This document shows, in pieces, positions 8,247-14,814 of a DNA stretch of 64,000 nt. Origin of the DNA: Sporobacter sp963677825. GTDB lineage: Bacteria > Bacillota > Clostridia > Oscillospirales > Oscillospiraceae. Each line of letters starts with the position of its first letter. Position 1 is the first letter of the stretch. Under the pieces are notes generated by a model. It was not told where the DNA came from. It saw nothing but the letters and a program-made list of their open reading frames with translations, and made no database searches. The position numbers and the translations under genes were made by a program. The stretch is taken from positions 1,798,001 through 1,862,000 of the forward strand of contig CAXXEF010000001.1 in assembly GCA_963677825.2 (NCBI GenBank). The letters are read 5' to 3'.

Positions 8247-8678
8247 ATGGCAGTAGTCACAGCAGTATGCATCAGCGAGAAGAAGGGCGAGCAGAAAACG
8301 CCCGTCGAGCAAATTACCGTTAAGAAAAAACACGGCATCGTCGGCGACGCGCACGCCGGCGACTGGCACCGCCAGATCAGCCTCCTGGGCGATGAAAGCG
8401 TCGATAAGCTGCGCGTGCATTTTCCCGATCTGCCGGCCGGCGCGTTTGCGGAAAATATCCTGACGAAAGGCATCATCCTGTACGAGCTGCCCGTCGGCAC
8501 GAAGCTGCGCGTCGGCCCGGCGCTTCTGGAGGTCACGCAGATCGGCAAGGAGTGCCATCAGGGCTGCGTCATCCGCGAAAAGGCGGGCGACTGCGTGATG
8601 CCGCGCGAGGGCATTTTCGTCGTCGTGCTGGAAGAGGGCACGATCAAACCGGGCGACGCCGTCGAGGTCGTTGAATGA
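8247..8678 (+). CDS. MOSC domain protein
   Basis: 143-residue single-domain MOSC protein. This fold is named after the Moco sulfurase C-terminus and is thought to carry a reactive cysteine. The conserved block GKECHQGCVIREKAGDCV holds candidate cysteines, and GIVGDAHAG is the other family hallmark. The gene lies within the Moco operon, which supports a role in cofactor handling. An in-frame ATG at 8235 abuts GAAAGG and is poorly spaced; the ATG at 8247 fits the usual family N-terminus better. Which start is used is uncertain. It overlaps the next gene by 4 nt. Confidence 0.85.
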   Translation: MAVVTAVCISEKKGEQKTPVEQITVKKKHGIVGDAHAGDWHRQISLLGDESVDKLRVHFPDLPAGAFAENILTKGIILYELPVGTKLRVGPALLEVTQIGKECHQGCVIREKAGDCVMPREGIFVVVLEEGTIKPGDAVEVVE

Positions 8679-9703
8679 AAAAGCTCAAGGTCGAGCAGGC
8701 CGTCGGACAAGCGCTCTGCCATGACTTGACCGGCGTCGACGAGCACGGCGTCAAGGGCGTGATGTTCCAGCGCGGGCACATCGTCACAGCTAGCGATATC
8801 CCGACGCTTCTGAAAATCGGCAAGAGCCACATTTTCATCTGGGAAGCGGACGCCGACGAAGTCCACGAGGACGACGCCGCGTGCGCACTCGCCGAGGTGA
8901 TCGTCGGCGATAACCTCACGTTTAACGCGAAGCCGTCTGAGGGTAAAATTACGATTAAGGCAGAGGTTGACGGCTTGTTTGTCATCAACCGTGACGCGCT
9001 GCGCGCCATCAACAGTGTGGACGACTACACCGCCGCGTGTATCCCGAGCCTGACGCCTGTCAATAAGGGGCAAAAAGTGTGCGGTCTGCGCATCGTGCCG
9101 CTCGTTACGAAGCAGCAAAACGTCGATAAAGCGGTCGGAATTGCCAAAGAAAACGCGCCTGTTTTGTCTGTATTGCCATATAAGCCCTTGAAAACAGGTG
9201 TTGTTATCACGGGCAGCGAGGTATTTCTCGGGCGTGTTGAGGATCGATTTGAGCCGGTGCTGACGAAAAAGCTCGCGCGGTACGGCGCGAACATGCTCGG
9301 CTTCACAAAATGCCCAGACGAGCTTGACAAAATACAAGATGCCATTCAGGCGTTTATACAAAAAGGCGCCGAGCTGATTTTACTCACCGGCGGGATGTCC
9401 GTCGATCCCGACGATCTGACGCCGACAGCCATCCGGCAGACGGGCGCCGATATCGTCATGCAGGGCGTGCCGGTACAGCCCGGCAACATGCTGATGCTCG
9501 GCTATCTCGGCGGCACGGCGCTTGTCGGCGTGCCCGGTGCGTCGATGAGCTCACCGACGACGAGCCTCGACTTGTTCCTGCCGCGCATTTTCGCCGGACA
9601 AACGGCCTCGCCCGATGATATCGCCGGACTCGGTGAGGGCGGGCTATGTATGAACTGCGACGTTTGCCGCTATCCGATCTGCTATTTCGGACGCGGACGA
9701 TAA
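8675..9703 (+). CDS. Molybdopterin-binding (MoeA/MogA-fold) protein with C-terminal cysteine motif
   Basis: 342 residues. The C-terminal half is a MoCF-type domain (TGSEVFLGRVED, LTGGMSVDPDDLTPTAIR, PGASMSSPTT), the fold shared by MogA and MoeA. The N-terminal half lacks the other MoeA domains and starts with a VEQAVGQALCHDLTGVD segment typical of this clostridial group. The tail carries four cysteines in C-x2-C-x2-C-x4-C order (CMNCDVCRYPICYFG), which may bind a metal or cluster. The exact reaction is unknown. The start ATG overlaps the MOSC gene stop by 4 nt. Confidence 0.85.
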   Translation: MKKLKVEQAVGQALCHDLTGVDEHGVKGVMFQRGHIVTASDIPTLLKIGKSHIFIWEADADEVHEDDAACALAEVIVGDNLTFNAKPSEGKITIKAEVDGLFVINRDALRAINSVDDYTAACIPSLTPVNKGQKVCGLRIVPLVTKQQNVDKAVGIAKENAPVLSVLPYKPLKTGVVITGSEVFLGRVEDRFEPVLTKKLARYGANMLGFTKCPDELDKIQDAIQAFIQKGAELILLTGGMSVDPDDLTPTAIRQTGADIVMQGVPVQPGNMLMLGYLGGTALVGVPGASMSSPTTSLDLFLPRIFAGQTASPDDIAGLGEGGLCMNCDVCRYPICYFGRGR

Positions 9704-9713
9704 GGAGAACGTG

Positions 9714-10205
9714 ATGTTTACTGCCGCTGTTATAACCGTCAGCGATAAAGGCGCGCAGGGACTGCGTGTCGACACGGGCGGGCCGCTCGTTGCCGAGATG
9801 CTGCGCGAAGCCGGATACGATGTGGTTTACACCGTCATCGTACCGGACGAGCAGCCCGAGATCGAGGCCGCACTCATCGACTGCGCCGACGCGCGGGATA
9901 TTGCGCTCGTCGTCACCACGGGCGGTACCGGCTTTTCCCCGCGCGACGTCACGCCCGAGGCAACCGTCGCCGTGTGCGACCGGCTCGCGCCCGGTATCCC
10001 CGAAGCGATGCGGTACGAGAGCCTGAAGATCACCAACCGCGCGATGCTCACGCGCCAGCAGGCCGGCATCCGCAGGGCGACATTGATCGTCAATCTTCCC
10101 GGCAGCCCCAAGGCCATCCGTGAAAACTTTGCCGTATGCCTGCCGGCGCTCGACCATGGGCTGGAAATGCTCCGTGCTAAGACCGGCGACTGTGCCGAAG
10201 CATAA
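9714..10205 (+). CDS. mogA: Molybdopterin adenylyltransferase
   Basis: Adenylylates molybdopterin before molybdate insertion by MoeA. 163 residues with the MogA/MoaB hallmarks TVSDKG, TTGGTGFSPRDVTPEAT and LPGSPKAI. ATG 9714 is chosen over GTG 9711 because AAGGAG (9702-9707) is 6 nt upstream of it. Last gene of the Moco operon; a strong terminator follows. Confidence 0.93.
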   Translation: MFTAAVITVSDKGAQGLRVDTGGPLVAEMLREAGYDVVYTVIVPDEQPEIEAALIDCADARDIALVVTTGGTGFSPRDVTPEATVAVCDRLAPGIPEAMRYESLKITNRAMLTRQQAGIRRATLIVNLPGSPKAIRENFAVCLPALDHGLEMLRAKTGDCAEA

Positions 10206-10238
10206 AATTTACTGAAAATATCCACTAAAAGAAATATT

Positions 10239-10270
10239 GACCGGCGCTCTATGGAGCGCCGGTCTTTTTT
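10239..10270 (+). terminator. Terminator of the Moco operon
   Basis: GACCGGCGCTC (10239-10249) pairs with GAGCGCCGGTC (10254-10264) around a 4-nt loop, followed by TTTTTT. Confidence 0.93.
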
Positions 10271-10304
10271 CACGCGATTAAAGAATTGTTTAACGGCAAC
10301 TGCT

Positions 10305-10311
10305 CATAATA
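10305..10311 (+). promoter_or_regulatory. Possible sigma-G -10 element
   Basis: CATAATA fits the forespore sigma-G -10 pattern CATnnTA and lies 20 nt before the small gene at 10332. The sequence 17-18 nt upstream (GAATT) is only a partial match to a -35, so this is weaker than the element at 11872. Confidence 0.35.
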
Positions 10312-10331
10312 ACGATACGTGAGGTGATAAC

Positions 10332-10487
10332 ATGAGCAGAAAAAAAGACAGACAAGCAGAAAATAGACGAACGAAGAATCTTGAAATTGATACAGTACCG
10401 CCGTCCGGTGCGGATAACGCGGTGCACAACCAAAACCACAACACCAAAAAGGTCTCGATAGGGCCGAATACGACAAGGCGGGGATGA
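10332..10487 (+). CDS. Small basic protein of the forespore-type cluster
   Basis: 51 residues, very hydrophilic, rich in Lys, Arg, Asn and Gln, no hydrophobic segment. A good Shine-Dalgarno sequence (GAGGTGATAAC) precedes the ATG. Its C-terminal part (NQNHNTKKVSIGPNT) matches the small protein at 11718 (NQNKNAKKQSIRHND) at most positions, so the two look like a family. The composition resembles minor spore proteins, but I do not recognise a named family. The stop overlaps the next start (ATGA). Confidence 0.65.
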   Translation: MSRKKDRQAENRRTKNLEIDTVPPSGADNAVHNQNHNTKKVSIGPNTTRRG

Positions 10488-10633
10488 CGATGAGCGGCGG
10501 CAACAAAACACATCATAAGAAAAACGACAAAAAGCACGACGGCACATTTAAGTCTAAAAACATCAAGCACGATCCGAACGCGGAAAGCGCGCGCGCCGTG
10601 TACGGATTGAAAAGCGATGGCGATCGCGGCTGA
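10484..10633 (+). CDS. Small basic hydrophilic protein, unknown
   Basis: 49 residues, Lys- and His-rich in the first half (KTHHKKNDKKHD), followed by a KSKNIKHDPNAESARAVYG segment. Start ATG at 10484 overlaps the previous stop by 4 nt; a second in-frame ATG lies two codons later. The coupling to both neighbours is the main evidence that it is translated. Confidence 0.55.
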   Translation: MTMSGGNKTHHKKNDKKHDGTFKSKNIKHDPNAESARAVYGLKSDGDRG

Positions 10634-11309
10634 GCGTGTCGCGGCCGACGGGCTGTATGTCCGTATCGGGGACTGCTTGCGATGTGACGCCGTGCCGTCC
10701 TTAACGCTGCGGCATATCGCGTCGACACCGGCGTTTTCCAACTTCCCGTTTTCAATGCTCAAGAAGCTGGAAAAAACGCCGCAGTCGCCCAAACATCATC
10801 CAGAGGGGAGCGTGTGGAACCATACGCTGATGGTCGTTGACGCGGCAGCGCAGCGGCGCGCTGAAAGTGCCGATCCGCGCGTATTCATGTGGGCCGCACT
10901 CCTGCATGACGTCGGCAAGCCCGACACCACGCGTGTGCGCCGCGATCGGATCACCGCATACGAGCACGATAAGACCGGTGCGCGGCTGACGCGCAAGTTT
11001 CTGTCGTTTTTTACGAATGACGACGAATTTGTCGACCGTGTCGCCGTGCTTGTGCGCTATCACATGCACCTGCTGTACGTGGTAAACGACCTGCCGTTTA
11101 AGGATATGACCGGTCTGATCACGCGTGCTGATCCATCCGAGCTAGCGCTGCTATGCCTGTGCGACAGGCTCGGCCGTGCCGGCGCGGACAAAACGGCGGA
11201 AGAAACGTATGTCCGGCAGTTTACAGCACGCATTGAAGCGGAGAAAAGGAGAAGAAATGGCCAAAGCGGGAATGAGGCGGCCCGATCCGTCGGCGCCGCA
11301 TGGCACTGA
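10617..11309 (+). CDS. HD-domain phosphohydrolase
   Basis: 230 residues with an HD domain: a first His in the VWNHTLMVVD block, the LLHDVGKPD motif near residue 100, and later EHDKTGA and RYHMHLL histidines. It resembles the HD part of CCA-adding enzymes and related metal-dependent phosphohydrolases. The substrate is unknown. The C-terminus (after about residue 200) is polar and Arg-rich. The ATG overlaps the upstream small gene by 17 nt and the Shine-Dalgarno sequence is weak, so the start is uncertain. It sits between tiny genes near a SASP, suggesting forespore expression (inference). Confidence 0.8.
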   Translation: MAIAAERVAADGLYVRIGDCLRCDAVPSLTLRHIASTPAFSNFPFSMLKKLEKTPQSPKHHPEGSVWNHTLMVVDAAAQRRAESADPRVFMWAALLHDVGKPDTTRVRRDRITAYEHDKTGARLTRKFLSFFTNDDEFVDRVAVLVRYHMHLLYVVNDLPFKDMTGLITRADPSELALLCLCDRLGRAGADKTAEETYVRQFTARIEAEKRRRNGQSGNEAARSVGAAWH

Positions 11310-11463
11310 AAGCAATCGCAAAGCGCATTATCCCAAAAACGATGTGCCGCCGGTGAAAGAGCTGCAAGGCAAGGCCAAGCATACAAAGCAAAAAGCCGAG
11401 CCGATCACGTATGAGACACCGAAGGGCACGCATTTGTCATTCGGAAAGGACGAACGGACATGA
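11257..11463 (+). CDS. Small basic protein, unknown
   Basis: 68 residues, Lys- and Pro-rich, no hydrophobic segment. The ATG at 11257 follows AAGGAG and lies inside the end of the HD gene (53-nt overlap in another frame). A longer in-frame reading starting at 11176 would lie wholly inside the HD gene and has no Shine-Dalgarno sequence. The stop overlaps the next start (ATGA at 11460). Confidence 0.65.
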   Translation: MAKAGMRRPDPSAPHGTESNRKAHYPKNDVPPVKELQGKAKHTKQKAEPITYETPKGTHLSFGKDERT

Positions 11464-11696
11464 AAGCCAGCGCCTACTTCACGCTCGGCGACGGGACGGC
11501 GATGCCCGCCGTCGGCGAGCTCAAACGCGCGCTTGACGCGCACGGCGGCGTGACAGGTGTGTCCGTCAGCCGTGACCGGCACAGCGTTGCCGTCGACTAC
11601 GACACGACGGCGCATACGAGCCAGACGATCGGCCGCGCGCTCAATGCGCTCGGCTACGATGCGCGCTGCGTGCGCGTTGATTCGCACGCGACATAA
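11460..11696 (+). CDS. HMA-like ferredoxin-fold small protein without the CxxC metal site
   Basis: 78 residues. The arrangement ASAYFTLGD, AVGELKRALDAHGGVTGVSVSRDRHSVAVDYD and TIGRALNALGYDARCV is that of the heavy-metal-associated domain (beta-alpha-beta-beta-alpha-beta). The usual metal-binding CxxC in the first loop is absent (GDGTAMPA instead), so metal binding in the normal way is unlikely. It overlaps the previous gene by 4 nt. Its role is unknown. Confidence 0.7.
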   Translation: MKASAYFTLGDGTAMPAVGELKRALDAHGGVTGVSVSRDRHSVAVDYDTTAHTSQTIGRALNALGYDARCVRVDSHAT

Positions 11697-11717
11697 CCGA
11701 GAGAAGAGGACGAGAAG

Positions 11718-11852
11718 ATGCCCAAGGACAGCCAGCCCGACAATAAAAAAGCGCGCCGCGACAAAGCGCGCGGACAGACACCAATCACCGCAGAAAATCA
11801 AAATCAGAATAAAAACGCCAAAAAGCAATCGATCCGGCATAACGATGTATGA
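11718..11852 (+). CDS. Small basic protein related to the one at 10332
   Basis: 44 residues, Lys/Asn/Gln-rich. The ATG is preceded by AGAGGACGAGAAG. The C-terminal NQNKNAKKQSIRHND segment matches the C-terminal part of the protein at 10332, pointing to an ancient duplication. Unknown function; the composition is like minor spore-core proteins. Confidence 0.6.
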   Translation: MPKDSQPDNKKARRDKARGQTPITAENQNQNKNAKKQSIRHNDV

Positions 11853-11871
11853 CCGGTCGGCGCCGGTACGC

Positions 11872-11900
11872 GTATAAAAGACGGCGCCGGGCGGATACTA
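11872..11900 (+). promoter_or_regulatory. Candidate sigma-G (forespore) promoter for the SASP gene
   Basis: GTATA (11872-11876), 17 nt, GATACTA (11894-11900). This fits the sigma-G pattern gYATR - 17/18 - CATnnTA except for one -10 base, and stands 34 nt before the SASP start. Alpha/beta SASP genes are classical sigma-G targets. Confidence 0.6.
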
Positions 11901-11933
11901 TAGACACCATAAACACAATTGTGAGGGAAAGAT

Positions 11934-12137
11934 ATGTCCAGAAAAGATATTAGCCAAAAACTCAATGCACTGAAAATGGAAGCAGCCGCTGAACTCGGCC
12001 TGACCCAGTACGTCAAGGAGAACAACGACCATTACAAGGGCGACGTCCCTTCAAAGGTCAACGGACAGCAGGGCGGACCCATCGGCGGGCGCATGGTGCA
12101 GAAGATGCTCAAAGCCGAAATGGACAAAATGAGCTGA
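11934..12137 (+). CDS. Alpha/beta-type small acid-soluble spore protein
   Basis: Binds and protects DNA in the dormant spore and is degraded at germination. 67 residues, usual length. The two conserved blocks are present: LNALKMEAAAELGLTQY (KxExAxELG type, holding the germination-protease site region) and the GGPIGGRMVQKML segment replacing the usual GGEITKRLV. GAGGGA is spaced 7 nt from the ATG. This gene is direct evidence for endospore formation. Confidence 0.88.
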   Translation: MSRKDISQKLNALKMEAAAELGLTQYVKENNDHYKGDVPSKVNGQQGGPIGGRMVQKMLKAEMDKMS

Positions 12138-12152
12138 CGGACAAGAAACGTT

Positions 12153-12374
12153 ATGAAAAAGAAAGACAAAAAGGACACACGCATTCCGATGCCGGGGCGC
12201 GCGCCGAACCTGAACGAGACGATGTTTTCGGATAATTACAATCTCTCGCCGTCAGCGTCCGATTTGCTGACGGACGGAGGCCACCTCACCGACGATGTGC
12301 GCGCCCTGGACGGCGGCACGATGCTGTCGACGAGCGAAATCATCGATTTTGGCGACGGCGCGGACTCGACGTGA
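12153..12374 (+). CDS. Small acidic protein, unknown
   Basis: 73 residues: a short basic N-terminus, then an acidic, Ser/Thr/Asp-rich remainder (LLTDGGHLTDDVRALDGG). No hydrophobic segment. It begins 15 nt after the SASP stop and ends just before a terminator, so it is probably co-transcribed with the SASP in the forespore. I do not recognise the family. Confidence 0.6.
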   Translation: MKKKDKKDTRIPMPGRAPNLNETMFSDNYNLSPSASDLLTDGGHLTDDVRALDGGTMLSTSEIIDFGDGADST

Positions 12375-12396
12375 GCACTGCCGTAAAATCGGCATG

Positions 12397-12432
12397 AAAA
12401 AACACGATGAGAAGATTCTCATCGTGTTTTTT
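12397..12432. terminator. Bidirectional terminator
   Basis: ACACGATGAGA (12402-12412) pairs with TCTCATCGTGT (12417-12427). A-run before and T-run after mean it can end the plus-strand spore cluster and the minus-strand gene that ends at 12454. Confidence 0.9.
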
Positions 12433-12453
12433 CGTGCGCAGTCTAATGGCATA

Positions 12454-12936
12454 TTATGGACTTGTGGCCATCGCATCTATTTTCCAGATATCGTCTTCCA
12501 GGAGGAGCTTAACAAAATAGTACCCCTCTTCGCCCGGGATAAACCATGAAGCGCCGTCACTGTCCTTTATCAAATAGGACAAGACGTAATGGCACTCAGA
12601 TTCGGGAACGTTTGTGTAACGTTCGGCGATTGCTGCACCATACCCTTCGGCGGTAAACGGCGCGATGCTGATATTCGTAAGCTCAACAGCGGGAAGGCTC
12701 TGGTACCCTTCTCCGTCATTGACACCGTCTAGATATCGTTTACTGAGAACTTTGTTGAGGGTGTTATAATCGCCGGTGTTTAAGGCAGAGATATATACCT
12801 GCAAAATCTCTGTCGGCGAGCTTTGCTTTAAAACAGCGTCCGATACGGCACCGGCATCTCTTGTGAACAGCCAAACGGCACTCAAAACCGCAACGATAAC
12901 GACCGGCAAGGCAATGAAGTAGATCTTTTTTTTCAT
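12454..12936 (-). CDS. Membrane-anchored extracytoplasmic protein, DUF4829-like
   Basis: 160 residues. N-terminal MKKK followed by a hydrophobic segment (about residues 5-24) that anchors or exports it. The remainder is an NTF2-like alpha+beta domain (ILQVYISALNTGDYNTLNKVLS, then a beta-sheet region ending in LLEDDIWKIDAM), the pattern of DUF4829-type proteins. No catalytic motif. GGAGG is 8 nt from the ATG. It is a single-gene unit with its own promoter. Function unknown. Confidence 0.75.
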   Translation of the reverse strand: MKKKIYFIALPVVIVAVLSAVWLFTRDAGAVSDAVLKQSSPTEILQVYISALNTGDYNTLNKVLSKRYLDGVNDGEGYQSLPAVELTNISIAPFTAEGYGAAIAERYTNVPESECHYVLSYLIKDSDGASWFIPGEEGYYFVKLLLEDDIWKIDAMATSP

Positions 12937-12961
12937 TCAATGTACCTCCAGCACATATTGT

Positions 12962-12995
12962 AATGTCAGCAGCAGTACGTCTTTCTGCTGACATT
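12962..12995 (-). repeat. Perfect inverted repeat at the 5' end of the 12454-12936 transcript
   Basis: AATGTCAGCAG (12962-12972) and CTGCTGACATT (12985-12995). It overlaps the predicted start of transcription, so it is either a 5'-end stabilising hairpin or an operator. Confidence 0.6.
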
Positions 12996-13021
12996 ATATG
13001 GCTAATTCTTGCTAAAAGCAA
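12993..13021 (-). promoter_or_regulatory. Sigma-A promoter of the DUF4829-like gene
   Basis: On the minus strand TTGCTT (13016-13021), 17 nt, TATAAT (12993-12998). Confidence 0.7.
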
Positions 13022-13022
13022 T

Positions 13023-13051
13023 AAAAAAGCGCCGGCTTAGCCGGCGCTTTT
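13023..13051. terminator. Terminator of the hydrogenase operon
   Basis: AAGCGCCGG (13027-13035) pairs with CCGGCGCTT (13041-13049), with an A-run on the left that reads as a U-run on the minus strand. It lies 9 nt past the hydA stop. Confidence 0.92.
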
Positions 13052-13059
13052 CATTGTTA

Positions 13060-14814
13060 TTAGTCTTTGTCCTGCAGATGCGGCGAGAGCGGCATCTCCC
13101 ACAAATCGTGGTCGGTGTGCAGCAGCTCGTGAACCCTGTGGACCATATCGCTGCCGGTAAAGGCATCGTACATGGCCTCGATGGACGGATTCTCGTGCGA
13201 GAAGCGCAGCGACGACGCCTCGTCGAGCCCGTACAGGCTCTGGCCGCGCGCGGCAACCATATCGCGGTCGAGGTTGATCGGCTGTCCGCCGCCGTTGATA
13301 CAGCCGCTCGGGCAGGCCATGACCTCGGCGAAGTCGTACTGTACCTCGCCGCGGCGCAGCGCCTCGACGAGTTTGCGCGCGTTCGCCAGGCCGCTGGCGA
13401 CGGCGACACGGACGGGCTTTTCGCCGACCATAAAGGTCGCTTCACGCCAGCCGTCACGGCCGCGCACGTCTTTAAATGCTTCGACGTCGGGGTTCTTGCC
13501 GGTCGCCAGGAAGTAAACCGAGCGCAGCGCGGCTTCCATAACACCGCCGGATGCGCCGAAGATGACACCGGCGCCGGTGCTTACGCCCATCGGCTGGTCG
13601 AAGTCTTCTTCAGGCAGCGCGTCGACCTGAACATGCTCGGCGACGAACATACGCGAGATCTCACGCGTCGTCAGAACAAGATCGACGTCGGGGCCGGTGC
13701 CGGTAGAGTCCATACCAGGCAGTACGTGCTCGGCCTTTTTCGCCGTACACGGCATAATGGATACAACGTAGATGCGGGAGGGATCGACCTCAAGGATGTC
13801 GGCAAGATACGACTTGGCGACGGCGCCGAACATCTGCTGCGGGGATTTTGTCGAGGAGAAGTGCTCCATCATGTCCGGGTACTGCGACTTCATGAAGCGC
13901 ACCCAGCCCGGGCAGCACGAGGTGAACAGCGGATAGCGATTGGGCTCCGTGTTCGAGAATTTGCGGCGTACGAATTCGTTGCCTTCCTCCATGATCGTCA
14001 AGTCGGCGGCAAAGTCGGTGTCGAATACATAGTTGAAGCCGAGCTTGCGCAGACCGGCGACGAGGCGCTTAACAGAGGCAAACTCGCGCGAGATGCCCAG
14101 ATCCTCACCCCACGCGGCGCGAACGGCCGGCGCGACCTGCACAACGGTGATCATGTCGGGGTCGGACAGCGCATTGAAGGCCTTAAACGTATCGTCACGC
14201 GCGCTCAGCGCGCCCGTCGGGCAGTGCGTGATACACTGGCCGCAGTAGACACAGTCGGATTCCATAAACTCGCGGTCGTGCGAGACGCCGATCGTTGTGC
14301 GCGAACCGGTATTGTCGAGCCCCCACACGCCGACGCTCTGGATCTTGTCACATACCTGAATACAGCGCATGCACTTGATACATTTGGCGTCATTTTTAAT
14401 CAGCGGCAGGTTTCTATTCCAGCTGTAGTCGGGAACCTGCTTGTTGAACGGCTGCGTGATGATGCCCAGATCGTTGGCGATCGTCTGCAGGCTGCAGTTG
14501 GTGCTGCGGATACACGTCGGGCAGTTGGAGTCGTGCTGAGACAGGATCAGCTGCACGTTGGTGCGGCGGCCCTCACGGGCGCGCTGGCTGTTCGTCCAGA
14601 CGACCATGCCCTCGTCGACCGGCGTGTTACACGTCGTGACGAGCTTTTCACGGCCTTCGATTTCGGCCACGCACACGCGGCAGGCGCCGATCTCGTTGAT
14701 GTCTTTCATATAACACAACGTCGGAAGAAAAACGCCGACGGTTTTCGCCGCGTCAAGGATGGTCGTGCCTTCCTCGACCTCGACGGGGATGTTGTCAATA
14801 GTAAGTTTAACCAT
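13060..14814 (-). CDS. hydA: [FeFe] hydrogenase catalytic subunit (group A, GltD-linked type)
   Basis: Cytosolic enzyme interconverting H2 with protons and electrons. 584 residues. N-terminal NuoG-like part: [2Fe-2S] ligands C34, C45, C48 and C62; a His-x3-Cys cluster (HDSNCPTCIRSTNC); then two [4Fe-4S] motifs (CIKCMRCIQVC and CVYCGQCITHCP). The H-cluster domain has L1 TSCCPGW, L2 MPCTAKKAE and L3 EVMACPSGCINGGGQP; the L3 motif has Ser where MACxGGC normally has Gly. It follows the flavoprotein gene, ending 1 nt inside it. A GltD-like partner instead of HydB/HydC suggests the glutamate-synthase-linked (A2) class, whose electron partner is not established. Confidence 0.95.
   Translation of the reverse strand: MVKLTIDNIPVEVEEGTTILDAAKTVGVFLPTLCYMKDINEIGACRVCVAEIEGREKLVTTCNTPVDEGMVVWTNSQRAREGRRTNVQLILSQHDSNCPTCIRSTNCSLQTIANDLGIITQPFNKQVPDYSWNRNLPLIKNDAKCIKCMRCIQVCDKIQSVGVWGLDNTGSRTTIGVSHDREFMESDCVYCGQCITHCPTGALSARDDTFKAFNALSDPDMITVVQVAPAVRAAWGEDLGISREFASVKRLVAGLRKLGFNYVFDTDFAADLTIMEEGNEFVRRKFSNTEPNRYPLFTSCCPGWVRFMKSQYPDMMEHFSSTKSPQQMFGAVAKSYLADILEVDPSRIYVVSIMPCTAKKAEHVLPGMDSTGTGPDVDLVLTTREISRMFVAEHVQVDALPEEDFDQPMGVSTGAGVIFGASGGVMEAALRSVYFLATGKNPDVEAFKDVRGRDGWREATFMVGEKPVRVAVASGLANARKLVEALRRGEVQYDFAEVMACPSGCINGGGQPINLDRDMVAARGQSLYGLDEASSLRFSHENPSIEAMYDAFTGSDMVHRVHELLHTDHDLWEMPLSPHLQDKD

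Noticed and set aside
7067..8548. Minus-strand reading frame of 493 residues across moaA, moaC and the MOSC gene
   Set aside because: Spans three real genes in antisense; no family motif, no Shine-Dalgarno sequence, Arg/His/Asp-rich composition typical of GC-rich shadows.
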